The notes beneath the pieces were generated by a model. The model did no database searches, was not told the DNA's origin, and worked only from the letters and a program-made list of their open reading frames with translations. Source: Nitrospira japonica (lineage in GTDB: Bacteria > Nitrospirota > Nitrospiria > Nitrospirales > Nitrospiraceae). Taken from it: a stretch of 64,000 nucleotides of DNA. Below are positions 17,055 through 25,170 of the stretch, piece after piece; positions within the stretch are counted from its first letter, which is position 1; each line of letters starts with the position of its first letter. Position numbers and translations under genes: made by a program. Location: positions 496,001 through 560,000 of the forward strand of contig NZ_LT828648.1 of NCBI RefSeq assembly GCF_900169565.1, read 5' to 3'.

Positions 17055-19001
17055 TCAGACTGCGGCCTGCTTCCTTCCCTCGCCGGTACCGACGGCATCC
17101 TTCTCCGGCATCTGGTAATCCCGAAGGCCGCGCGCGATGATGCCCGCCGAGAGAGCCGGACAGGCCCCTCCCAGCGTCTTCACCCCGAGTCCCGCTGACC
17201 GCGCATCCCTATTGGAAATGAGCGCGCGAATCTGCCGTTTCACACGGACCTTCGCTTCGCGGAAGACTTCGTCTGCGAGATCCCACGCCTCGACGTATCC
17301 AGCCGTTCCCCTTTGCGCTTCTGCATACAGCCCGGTGATCGCGATCGCGGCAAGGTCCTCCCCGATGCTTTCGATACGGTTCTGGCGCCCCTGGTCGTCG
17401 CGCAGCGCCTGCCGATGCCACGCCACGGAGTAGAACATTGCACGCGCGAGCCGCCGGCTTGCGCGCTCCACAAAACGCAGCTTGGGGCGGACGTTCGGAT
17501 GCCGGAACTCGGGCCGAGACGGCAAAGGACTCGGTATCCATTGCCTCAGATACCAGGGAATGTAGAAGGCGGCGAGAGATCCCAGCTTCACGAGCCGCCG
17601 CAGGCCTATCGGCTCTTCTTCGAGATACGTCCGGGCACGCTCCAGGTGCGGGTCGAGCGCCTCGCGCGCCACGAAGGGCCGCAGGATATCCGTCGCTCCC
17701 TCCCCGATGCGATACATCTCCGCATCGCGAACGAGCTGTTCGATGCCGAAAGCCGGTTCTCCACGGACCCGCTTGGAATCGGCCGTCTCGTACCCCATTC
17801 CACCGAAGATAGTCTGGGCATCTTTCAGAAACCGGATCGTGCGTTCCGAACAGCATATTTTGGCGATCGCCGATTCAATCCGAACGTCGTAGTCGCGCCG
17901 ATCGGCCATTCGCCACACGGAGAAGGCAAGCGCCTCCATCGCAAAGAGGTCGGCGGCCATCCGCCCTACCCTCATACGCTGCGTCTGCCGCTCGGCGAGC
18001 GGTCTCTGGAAGGTCACTCGGTCGTTGGCTCTATCGAGCGTCGGCTGCCATGCTTGTTTGGCCATGCCCAGACAAATGGCGGGAATACTGATCGCCCGGC
18101 CGACATTGAGAATGGTGAGCGCGTACTTCAATCCCCGACCAACGTCACCGATCACGTTTGCCGCAGGTATGCGGACATTTCTGAAGGTCATATAGGCATT
18201 CTCAATACCCCGGCATCCCTCGAATTGGCACCGTTGGCGCACTCTGACCCCTGGAAGGTCCATATCAAGGATGAATGCGGTGTGGACCCGATCCTCCGCT
18301 TCCTTGCCTTCCGGCACCGGGACCCAAACAGTTCGTCCGTCACACAGCTCTCTCCTGGCTGGCACCCGGGCGATCAACGTAATGTAGCGGGCAATGGTCC
18401 CGTTCGTGCACCACAGCTTCTCCCCACTCAGCCTGTAGGCCATTCCGCCGGAGTCCAGCACCGCGTCGGTCTGGACATTAGCGGCATCCGACCCCGTGAC
18501 CGACTCGGTGAGCGCAAAGGCCGAGATGGCTTCGCGGGCGACGAGCGGCAAATATTTTCGTTTCTGTTCTTCGGTGCCGAACAGGAGCACCGGCATGGCA
18601 ATCCCGATGGATTGAGGCACGGCCACGGTCAATGCCAGGACGTTGCTCCAGCTCGCAATGAGCATGAGGGCCCGGCCGTAATTCGTATACGAAAATCCGA
18701 GACCTCCGTACTCCTTGGGAATCTTCATGCCGAACGCGCCGATCGCAAACAATCCCTGCAGCACGGCATCGGGAATCTTGGCGGTCCGTTCGATCTCATC
18801 GGGATCGACCTGCGTCGTGAGAAACGTCTCCAGCCTGGGGCGATAGCTTTCCCAGACTTCCGTCTCGGCCGGTGATTCTTCCGGGAGAAGGAGCAGCGGG
18901 AAATCGGGCCTCCCCGCGAAAAGACCGGCCATAAAGCTGCGGCCGGACAACCGATCCCGAGCCTCTTCGATTCGTTCGAAGCCCTTGAACAGCGATCCCA
19001 T
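17055..19001 (-). CDS. Acyl-CoA dehydrogenase (long, ACAD9/VLCAD-like architecture)
   Basis: FAD flavoenzyme, 648 residues. The standard three-part ACAD domain spans about 70-450: the FALTESVTGSDAANVQT flavin/substrate segment, LWCTNG, and the catalytic base Glu434 in YRIGEGATDI. An additional helical C-terminal domain of about 190 residues is like that of the very-long-chain/ACAD9 branch. It starts 12 bp after the tryptophanase stop and so belongs to the operon of oxidase, regulator and tryptophanase genes. The acyl substrate is unknown. The catabolic island upstream lacks its own acyl-CoA dehydrogenase, so this enzyme could serve it. Confidence 0.9.
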   Translation of the reverse strand: MGSLFKGFERIEEARDRLSGRSFMAGLFAGRPDFPLLLLPEESPAETEVWESYRPRLETFLTTQVDPDEIERTAKIPDAVLQGLFAIGAFGMKIPKEYGGLGFSYTNYGRALMLIASWSNVLALTVAVPQSIGIAMPVLLFGTEEQKRKYLPLVAREAISAFALTESVTGSDAANVQTDAVLDSGGMAYRLSGEKLWCTNGTIARYITLIARVPARRELCDGRTVWVPVPEGKEAEDRVHTAFILDMDLPGVRVRQRCQFEGCRGIENAYMTFRNVRIPAANVIGDVGRGLKYALTILNVGRAISIPAICLGMAKQAWQPTLDRANDRVTFQRPLAERQTQRMRVGRMAADLFAMEALAFSVWRMADRRDYDVRIESAIAKICCSERTIRFLKDAQTIFGGMGYETADSKRVRGEPAFGIEQLVRDAEMYRIGEGATDILRPFVAREALDPHLERARTYLEEEPIGLRRLVKLGSLAAFYIPWYLRQWIPSPLPSRPEFRHPNVRPKLRFVERASRRLARAMFYSVAWHRQALRDDQGRQNRIESIGEDLAAIAITGLYAEAQRGTAGYVEAWDLADEVFREAKVRVKRQIRALISNRDARSAGLGVKTLGGACPALSAGIIARGLRDYQMPEKDAVGTGEGRKQAAV

Positions 19002-19013
19002 AACCGCTCCGTT

Positions 19014-20420
19014 TCAGAACGCAGGCTGCGCGACGGGAGAGCTCTGCAGAACCTCCTCAAATCGCGCCGTGAAGTGGCACAACACCGGCGCCTCATAGGT
19101 CAAGCGAAGACCGCAAGTCGTCTCGCGGCGCCGGAACAGCTCGATGATCGATTCCGCGACATAGGTGATCTGCATGTTGGTGTAGACCCGGCGCGGAATG
19201 GCCAGCCGCACCATCTCGAGCTCGGGATAGGCGGTTCGCCCGGTCGCCGGATCTGTTTTGCCGAACATCACCGTGCCGATCTCCACCCCTCTGATCCCGT
19301 ATTCCCGGTAGAGGGCGGCCACCAGGGATTGCGCGGGAAATTGCGCCCGCGGAATGTGCGGCAGAAACTCTTTGGCGTTGAGGTACACGGCGTGTCCCCC
19401 GATCGGTTTGAGAATGGGCACGCCCGCCTGATCCAGCAACTCTCCCAGATACCGCACCTGCCCGATCCGGAAGGCAAGATAGTCTTCGTCCAGCACTTCG
19501 CGGAGCCCTCTGGCCATCGCTTCGAGATCGCGGCCGGCCAATCCGCCATAGGTGGGAAACCCCTCGACCAGAATGAGCATGTTGGTGATGTCCTGCGCCC
19601 ATCGGTCGTCATTCAGGCTGAGAAATCCCCCTATGTTCACGAGGCCGTCCTTCTTGGCGGACATGGTGCAGCCGTCGCCGTAGCTGAACAGCTCACGCGC
19701 GATGTCGAGAATCGGCGTGCTCACGAACTCCGGCTCCCGCTCTTTGATGAAGAAACAATTTTCGGCAAAGCGGCAGGCGTCGAAGAAGAGAGGAATGCGG
19801 TAGCGGTCCAGAAGCACGCGGGTCCGCCGGACATTGTCCATCGAGACCGGCTGCCCGCCGCCGCTGTTGTTCGTGATCGTCAGCATCACCAGCGGAATCC
19901 GGTCCGGGCCGATCCGATTGATCGTCTCCTCCAACCGGACCACGTCCATGTTGCCTTTGAACGGCATCTCGCAATGCGGGTCATAGGCCTCTTTGATCAC
20001 GACATCCAGCGCCTCCGCTCCTTGATGCTCGACGTTGGCCCTGGTGGTGTCGAAATGAATGTTGTTCGGAACGCAGGCGCCCGGCTTCACCACCGTGGAG
20101 AACAGCAGGTTTTCGGCCATGCGTCCCTGGTGAGTGGGAATCACGTGCGTGTACCCGAAGATGGAGCGGACCGCTTGCTCGAAGTGATAGTAGTTCCTGC
20201 TGCCGGCATAGGATTCGTCCCCCAACATCAAGCCCGCCCATTGGTCGTCGCTCATGGCCGAGGTGCCGCTGTCGGTCAGCAGGTCGACGTACACGCTTTC
20301 GGCGGGAACCTGGAACAGGTTGTACCCGGCGCCGCGCAGCAGGCGATCCCGCTCCTCGCGCGTCGTGCGTCTGATCGGCTCCACCACCTTGATCTTGAAG
20401 GGCTCGGAGGGAAACTTCAT
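19014..20420 (-). CDS. tnaA: Tryptophanase (tryptophan indole-lyase)
   Basis: PLP beta-eliminating lyase, 468 residues, splitting tryptophan into indole, pyruvate and ammonia. PLP binding is by Lys257 in MSAKKDG. YAGSRNYY, THQGR and DACRFAEN are conserved. Residues that separate tryptophanase from tyrosine phenol-lyase favour tryptophanase: FDTT with Asp124 (TnaA Asp137; TPL has Thr), VEIG (where TPL has the substrate-binding Arg), and CHFTARF with His449 (TnaA His463; TPL has Phe). The start ATG at 20420 overlaps the regulator gene stop (ATGA). I see no TnaC-like leader peptide, because the gene follows directly on the regulator. Confidence 0.88.
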   Translation of the reverse strand: MKFPSEPFKIKVVEPIRRTTREERDRLLRGAGYNLFQVPAESVYVDLLTDSGTSAMSDDQWAGLMLGDESYAGSRNYYHFEQAVRSIFGYTHVIPTHQGRMAENLLFSTVVKPGACVPNNIHFDTTRANVEHQGAEALDVVIKEAYDPHCEMPFKGNMDVVRLEETINRIGPDRIPLVMLTITNNSGGGQPVSMDNVRRTRVLLDRYRIPLFFDACRFAENCFFIKEREPEFVSTPILDIARELFSYGDGCTMSAKKDGLVNIGGFLSLNDDRWAQDITNMLILVEGFPTYGGLAGRDLEAMARGLREVLDEDYLAFRIGQVRYLGELLDQAGVPILKPIGGHAVYLNAKEFLPHIPRAQFPAQSLVAALYREYGIRGVEIGTVMFGKTDPATGRTAYPELEMVRLAIPRRVYTNMQITYVAESIIELFRRRETTCGLRLTYEAPVLCHFTARFEEVLQSSPVAQPAF

Positions 20421-21379
20421 GCGACCGCCTTCTTGAACCTGGCCAATTCTCCCCGAAACGCCCGCGGATCCTTGTACTCGAACACATAGCGGGTCATGTC
20501 GAAGAGGGGCGCTGGGTCGAGATCGCGCAGAAGGTCCGGCTTCCACGTGATCTCCAATTGATTAATCATCGTGATGGGCGTCGGAGGACCGACCACGCCG
20601 AGCTGCACCTGGCCGTAGGACTGGGAGAAAATGAGGATCTCCCCATCGAAGATGGCCGCGTTGAGATCTCTCGCGGCTCCCTGGCTCCTGTAATCCTCTT
20701 CGAACCGTTGGAAGGTGGGCGCCCGTTCGAGTTCTTCGCGGAACGCGAAGAAAATGTCGATGCCGGCCCGTTGCTGGTCGTCCATGACCTGAATGGCATC
20801 ATGCACGACCGGCTCCTGCTCCATTTGCTCACGGGTCAGCACCAACAGGCGGCGAATGCGCACGCCTCGCTTGGCAGCTTCCTGGTTGGCCAATAGATAG
20901 TTCGGATACAGCGCCTCGCCCTTCTTCCAGATGTTCCAGCGTTCCATCACCGCGTCGATGGACTGTTCGGCCGTTTGAACGAGCCGGACGGCCTCGGCGT
21001 TTGCTTCCGCTCCTTCGTATGTCAGCGTCTGCGTTTCGAGCTGGCGGAGCTCTCGCCCGATCGCCTCCACTTTGCGCGGAATGTATTTGGGATTCTTGGG
21101 AACGTGGAGCATGACGTCGACGGCGGTCAGCGCCAGGGTCCAATATTCTTTGGCGGAGGACGGAGCCTTGTCCTTCTGCGCGATCAGCAGGAGCTCCACC
21201 GGATTCTTGTCGAGCAGTTTGGCGATCTTGATGCAGAGCTCCGGTTTGGGAATTTTAAGCCCGCGCCGGATCAAATTGGCTTCGGGCTGGGCGATGCCCA
21301 GCTTTTTCGCCACCGCGTAATCACTGCTGAGAGCGAACCGCTCCTTGACGGATTCGAGGTACTTCGAGATGTCCGACAT
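20417..21379 (-). CDS. XRE-type HTH regulator with C-terminal sensor-like domain
   Basis: 320 residues. The N-terminal helix-turn-helix (about 15-65: DYAVAKKLGIAQ, LIRRGLKIPKP, KIAKLLDKNPVELLLI) is of Cro/XRE type. A helical linker (about 75-150) and an alpha/beta C-terminal domain (about 165-300: RRLLVLTREQ, IDIFFAFREEL, AAIFDGEILIFSQ) follow. The C-terminal part resembles the phospholipase-D-like sensor domains attached to some regulators, but no HKD motif is seen, so it would bind rather than cleave. It is encoded between the oxidase and tryptophanase genes and overlaps the latter by 4 bp, so it is probably their cognate regulator. Confidence 0.75.
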   Translation of the reverse strand: MSDISKYLESVKERFALSSDYAVAKKLGIAQPEANLIRRGLKIPKPELCIKIAKLLDKNPVELLLIAQKDKAPSSAKEYWTLALTAVDVMLHVPKNPKYIPRKVEAIGRELRQLETQTLTYEGAEANAEAVRLVQTAEQSIDAVMERWNIWKKGEALYPNYLLANQEAAKRGVRIRRLLVLTREQMEQEPVVHDAIQVMDDQQRAGIDIFFAFREELERAPTFQRFEEDYRSQGAARDLNAAIFDGEILIFSQSYGQVQLGVVGPPTPITMINQLEITWKPDLLRDLDPAPLFDMTRYVFEYKDPRAFRGELARFKKAVA

Positions 21380-21436
21380 GCCCCGCTCCTCTCACATGAA
21401 TCCAGATGAATCCAAGCCCGAATGGCGCGAGACGCC

Positions 21437-22171
21437 TCATGCCGCGTGAGGGTGCATCGTATCTTGCGGCTCACGGTCCGGAGCCCTTCTGCGCGCCAAC
21501 CCCATCCAGAAACCCTCCAGATATCCAAGAACGGCGTTCACGCCGGACTGGAAATCGTCTTTTTCCTCATCGGACAAACCGGTGCCGTTCGTGCCCTCGA
21601 TGGCTTCCACCGCATGTTCCATCGCCTCCTCGTGCGTGGCTTCCAGCTCCCGATGAAACGTGAAATAGGTGACGTCCATACGGGGATAACGACCGGATCT
21701 CAGGTGGTTGAGCCCCGGGATCAAATGATCCCACATGGTGATGGCCATGTTTTCGAGACCGAAGGACGCGCCCAAGGCTTTGGCGTGATTGCCGTCTCCG
21801 TACAGCTGTTCCATCCCTTCGATATAGCGGTGTGTCGAGGGCAGCATGGGGCGGGACATGGCCTCGTGCACGCCGATACCGATCGAGCGCAGAAAATCCC
21901 GATACAGCAGCTCGTGACGATACCGGGCCTCTCCGTCGCCCAATTCTGAATAGAGGACCTTGGTCAGTTCCTCGGCGACCTTCTCGTCCTCCGTATTGAC
22001 GAGTTGCGTCACCAAGATCCGGGGAAAGAAGCGAGCGAAGTTGTAGAACTCGATGGCAAACTCCGTGAGCTCGGCGTCGGTGAGCTCTCCCGATTGAAAG
22101 CGATCGAGGTACGCATTGTTGATGGCGCCGTGCCCGAGAACCAGACTCCTCATTTCCTGATAGAAGGTCAT
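21437..22171 (-). CDS. TenA/PqqC-fold (haem-oxygenase-like) metal-dependent oxidase
   Basis: 244 residues, all-helical, related to the TenA/PqqC/CADD superfamily. Candidate metal ligands in the pattern of haem-oxygenase-like diiron oxidases are visible: Glu76/Glu81 and His86 (ELGDGEARYRH), Glu140 (FGLEN), and the HxxxExxH motif His173-Glu177-His180 (FHRELEATH). These ligands argue against thiaminase II (TenA) and for an O2-activating enzyme. Chlamydial CADD and a Nitrosomonas homologue of this group make para-aminobenzoate, so that is one possibility; N-oxygenase or fatty-acid decarboxylase activity are others. It is first in the operon with the XRE regulator, tryptophanase and acyl-CoA dehydrogenase. 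Confidence 0.78.
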   Translation of the reverse strand: MTFYQEMRSLVLGHGAINNAYLDRFQSGELTDAELTEFAIEFYNFARFFPRILVTQLVNTEDEKVAEELTKVLYSELGDGEARYRHELLYRDFLRSIGIGVHEAMSRPMLPSTHRYIEGMEQLYGDGNHAKALGASFGLENMAITMWDHLIPGLNHLRSGRYPRMDVTYFTFHRELEATHEEAMEHAVEAIEGTNGTGLSDEEKDDFQSGVNAVLGYLEGFWMGLARRRAPDREPQDTMHPHAA

Positions 22172-22441
22172 CGGTCACCTCCGGGCAGGAAGAAGACAGG
22201 ACATGCTGTGACGTCTGACGGATGAGATGACAGTCAGATAATATACTTTTTAAATCACTGGATCAACACCCGACGTCCATCATAACTATTTAATATTAAA
22301 AACACACAACGTAATTCATGATGAATCTATATACCAGGAAGAATTTTTGATCATTAAATTTATGCGTTATAACTATCATTTGATATTTGTTTTATGTTAG
22401 CGTGTTTTTACGAGACCCTGACCTCCACGGGAGGAGGCACT
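22172..22441. promoter_or_regulatory. AT-rich divergent control region
   Basis: A 270-bp gap between the divergent oxidase/tryptophanase operon and the catabolic island. From about 22235 to 22390 it is strongly AT-rich, in sharp contrast with the GC-rich surroundings. It contains a 12-bp palindrome TTTAATATTAAA (22289-22300) and several TGATnATT-like words. It probably carries both promoters and operators. No single -35/-10 pair stands out among the many AT-rich candidates. Confidence 0.5.
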
Positions 22442-23029
22442 ATGGACCATTCAACCGGCATTGATCACATCACGCTCTGCGTCGAGAACCTCGATGCAGC
22501 GGAATATCTGTTTACCAAGGTCCTCGGCTTTGAAGTGATTTGGTCCGCCCGGGACGTCGGCACTGAAAAATCATCGATGGATACGGTAGTCGTACAGCGA
22601 GGCAGCGCCAAGATCGCGCTCATGCAGGGCCGGAACAAGACGACCAAGTCGCAGATCAGCCAATTTGTCGAAAGGTACGGTCAGGGCGTCCAGCACTTCG
22701 CTCTGGAGGTCGATGACATCGAGGCAGCCTGTCGTGAATGGGAGACTCATGGCGTCCAGTTCAGCGGTTCAGTGAAGGAAGGCCGGGATGGGTTCGGTCC
22801 GCTCAAACAGAGATTCACCTTCCCGCTTTTCCCGGGGAGCGGACTGTTCATCGAACTGACGCAAAGGGTTCATGGGGACGAGAAGGCGAAAACCTTCGTC
22901 CGAAGCACGGTTGAGTCCCTCTATAAGGATATCGAACAAGATCAAGCATCGGGAGTCGAACGGACAATCATCGATTACGGCTCGTCCCCCATTCCAGGAC
23001 GCAAGAAGCCGTTGAAGCGGGCATCGTAG
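22442..23029 (+). CDS. Single-domain VOC dioxygenase-like protein related to HPPD
   Basis: 195 residues with a GGAGGAGG ribosome site. It has one pair of VOC beta-alpha modules with a complete His-His-Glu metal triad: His9 (IDHITL), His85 (VQHFALEV) and Glu138 (LFIELTQR). The last motif and the preceding FTFPLF resemble the iron-binding C-terminal half of 4-hydroxyphenylpyruvate dioxygenase. Normal HPPD has two VOC domains and about 350 residues, so this is about half length. It lies directly upstream of homogentisate dioxygenase and a fumarylacetoacetase-family gene, where HPPD would be expected. It may be a compact functional HPPD, or a related VOC enzyme. Confidence 0.72.
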   Translation: MDHSTGIDHITLCVENLDAAEYLFTKVLGFEVIWSARDVGTEKSSMDTVVVQRGSAKIALMQGRNKTTKSQISQFVERYGQGVQHFALEVDDIEAACREWETHGVQFSGSVKEGRDGFGPLKQRFTFPLFPGSGLFIELTQRVHGDEKAKTFVRSTVESLYKDIEQDQASGVERTIIDYGSSPIPGRKKPLKRAS

Positions 23030-23064
23030 TTAGCGAACGCTTTGGGCCTTTCAAGAGGCCGGTC

Positions 23065-24171
23065 ATGTATCTCAACAAAAAAGGCAAGGTTCCCAATCAA
23101 GCCCACGTCGGCATCCCCGAAGGAATCTGCGAGGAAGAACACGGACGAGCCGGATTCGCCGGTCCTGCGTCGCATTTGTACCGATCCCATCCGCCCACTG
23201 GCTGGCTGAAGGTTGACGGACCGCTGAAACCCCGGGCCTTTGCCTGCAACCGGCTCTGCACCGCCGATCGACCTGCTGCGACTCAACCGGCTCTCATCAT
23301 GCAGAGCCAGGACGTGAGTCTGTACGCATCTGCCCGGACAGAGACAATGACCCATTTCGTTCGCAATGCCGACGGGGATGAAGTGCATTTCACCCATCAG
23401 GGCATGGGACGGTTTGAGACGGACTACGGCACACTCTCGTATGAGCCGGGCGATTACATCGTCATTCCGAAGGGAACGACCTATCGAATTCACGTCGATG
23501 CCGGTCCGTCCTTTTTTCTCATCGTCGAAACGCCCGAATCGATCACGGTACCGGACCGCGGGCCGCTCGGTCATCATGCCTTGTTCGATCTGGGTGTCCT
23601 AGTCGCTCCTGAGCTGGGGGCGGCGGAACCATCGGACGCCGAAGGCCAAGAGTGGGAAGTCCGCATCAAGCGACAGGGAAATTCCACGCTGGTCGTCTAT
23701 CCCTTCTATCCGATGGACGTGGTGGGGTGGAAAGGCGATCTGTGGGCGGCCAAGTTGAACGTCCGTGATTTTCGGCCGGTCACAAGCCCCCGCTACCACT
23801 TGCCGCCGAGCGTCCACGGAACATTCAGGGCCGGCGGCTGCCTTATTTCCACCTTCGCCCCCAGGCCGTTGGAAAGCGACCCTGAGGCGTTGCGTGTGCC
23901 GTTCTACCATCGCAATACGGATTACGATGAGGTGCTTTTTTACCATCAGGGAGACTTTTTCAGCCGCGCGGGGATTCAGCCCGGCATGCTGACGTTGCAC
24001 CCGCAGGGGATCCATCACGGACCGCAGCCGCAGGCTGTGCAAGCCAGCAAGGGGAAGACGCAGACGAACGAGGTCGCAGTGATGATCGAATCCAAGGCAC
24101 CGTTCACGGTACGAGCGGAGATGGAATCCGTGGAAGTGAAAGACTATGCGCTGAGTTGGAGCCGCCGATGA
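23065..24171 (+). CDS. hmgA: Homogentisate 1,2-dioxygenase
   Basis: Cupin-fold iron enzyme opening the homogentisate ring to maleylacetoacetate. 368 residues, shorter than the about 435 of the proteobacterial/human enzymes but usual for a divergent bacterial branch. The metal-site region reads FYHRNTDYDEVLFYHQG and later GIHHGP; the PPSVHGTF segment is also family-typical. Human HGD has His-x5-Glu at the first site, whereas here Asp falls at that spacing and Glu one residue further. Its stop overlaps the next gene (ATGA), a fumarylacetoacetase-family hydrolase. No maleylacetoacetate isomerase gene is visible in the window. Confidence 0.85.
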   Translation: MYLNKKGKVPNQAHVGIPEGICEEEHGRAGFAGPASHLYRSHPPTGWLKVDGPLKPRAFACNRLCTADRPAATQPALIMQSQDVSLYASARTETMTHFVRNADGDEVHFTHQGMGRFETDYGTLSYEPGDYIVIPKGTTYRIHVDAGPSFFLIVETPESITVPDRGPLGHHALFDLGVLVAPELGAAEPSDAEGQEWEVRIKRQGNSTLVVYPFYPMDVVGWKGDLWAAKLNVRDFRPVTSPRYHLPPSVHGTFRAGGCLISTFAPRPLESDPEALRVPFYHRNTDYDEVLFYHQGDFFSRAGIQPGMLTLHPQGIHHGPQPQAVQASKGKTQTNEVAVMIESKAPFTVRAEMESVEVKDYALSWSRR

Positions 24172-25154
24172 AGCTTGTCAGTTTCCGAGTCTCAACTCCT
24201 GTCGGCACATTCACGCGAGTGGGGGCAATGCACGGCCGCAGCCTGGTCGATCTGAACATGGCCTATACGCGCTGGTTGGCCGATCACGGAGAAGCGCAGC
24301 CGCATCGGCTGGCCAATGCCCAAGTCCCCTCGAGCATGCTGGCGTTTCTGGAAGGGGGGACATCGACGATGTCCGCTGCGCGGCAGGCGATGGGTTACGC
24401 CGTGACGCTCGACCCTTCAGCCACGGGTCCGTCCGGCGAGACGATCGTGTATGCGACAGCGGGCGTTCAGATCGCCGCTCCCCTGGTCGACCCGCCGTCC
24501 CTTCGCGACTTTATCGCCTTCGAAGATCACATTGCGGCGACATCCAAGAGGCGTGGGCAGCCGATTCCTCCCGAATGGTACAAAGCACCAGTCTATTATA
24601 AGGGGAACCACCGGACCATTATCGGACCGGACGAGGACCTGGCTTGGCCGTTGAACACGACAATGTTGGACTATGAGTTGGAACTGGCCTGCGTCATCGG
24701 ACGCAAGGGCCAAGACATCGCCGAACGGGACGCACAACACTATATCGCCGGTTATACGATCATGAATGATTTCAGCGCCCGCGACGTTCAGTTCCAAGAG
24801 ATGGCCTGCCGGTTGGGCCCTGCCAAAGGTAAGGATTTTGCGACGGCACTTGGCCCCTGCCTCATGACCTCCGACGAGGCCGCGGATCTCGGCGGACTCA
24901 GCATGGTCGCACGGGTCAACGGAGAGGAATGGTCGCGAGGGCGGTTCGGGACGATTCACTGGTCTTTCCCGCAAATGATCGCGCACGTATCCCGCGGGGA
25001 AACAATCTATCCGGGAGACATCTTCGGCTCTGGAACCGTGGGAGGAGGATGCGGGCTCGAACTGGACCGTTACTTGAAGCCGGGAGACGTGGTGGAACTG
25101 GAGATTCAACCCATCGGGGTCCTGCGAACCCGCATCGTAGGCGCAACGTCCTGA
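24168..25154 (+). CDS. Fumarylacetoacetate hydrolase family protein
   Basis: 328 residues. It has the FAH catalytic core: DYELELACVIGRKG, GYTIMNDFSARDVQ, KGKDFATALGP, and a C-terminal IFGSGTVGGGCGLE with metal-site acids. It would hydrolyse the C-C bond of fumarylacetoacetate to fumarate and acetoacetate, completing the homogentisate pathway started by the preceding gene. Its start overlaps the dioxygenase stop by 4 bp. Related decarboxylases and acylpyruvases share this fold, but the gene order favours fumarylacetoacetase. Confidence 0.88.
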   Translation: MKLVSFRVSTPVGTFTRVGAMHGRSLVDLNMAYTRWLADHGEAQPHRLANAQVPSSMLAFLEGGTSTMSAARQAMGYAVTLDPSATGPSGETIVYATAGVQIAAPLVDPPSLRDFIAFEDHIAATSKRRGQPIPPEWYKAPVYYKGNHRTIIGPDEDLAWPLNTTMLDYELELACVIGRKGQDIAERDAQHYIAGYTIMNDFSARDVQFQEMACRLGPAKGKDFATALGPCLMTSDEAADLGGLSMVARVNGEEWSRGRFGTIHWSFPQMIAHVSRGETIYPGDIFGSGTVGGGCGLELDRYLKPGDVVELEIQPIGVLRTRIVGATS

Positions 25155-25170
25155 CGAAAGAGGCACGTGC

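Noticed and set aside
19014-20420. Tyrosine phenol-lyase instead of tryptophanase
   Set aside because: Asp124, the VEIG motif and His449 match tryptophanase; TPL has Thr, Arg and Phe at these places. The homogentisate genes nearby made TPL tempting, but they belong to a separate operon.
21437-22171. Thiaminase II (TenA) or PqqC
   Set aside because: No thiamin or PQQ genes are nearby, and the His/Glu metal ligands match the oxidase branch of the superfamily.
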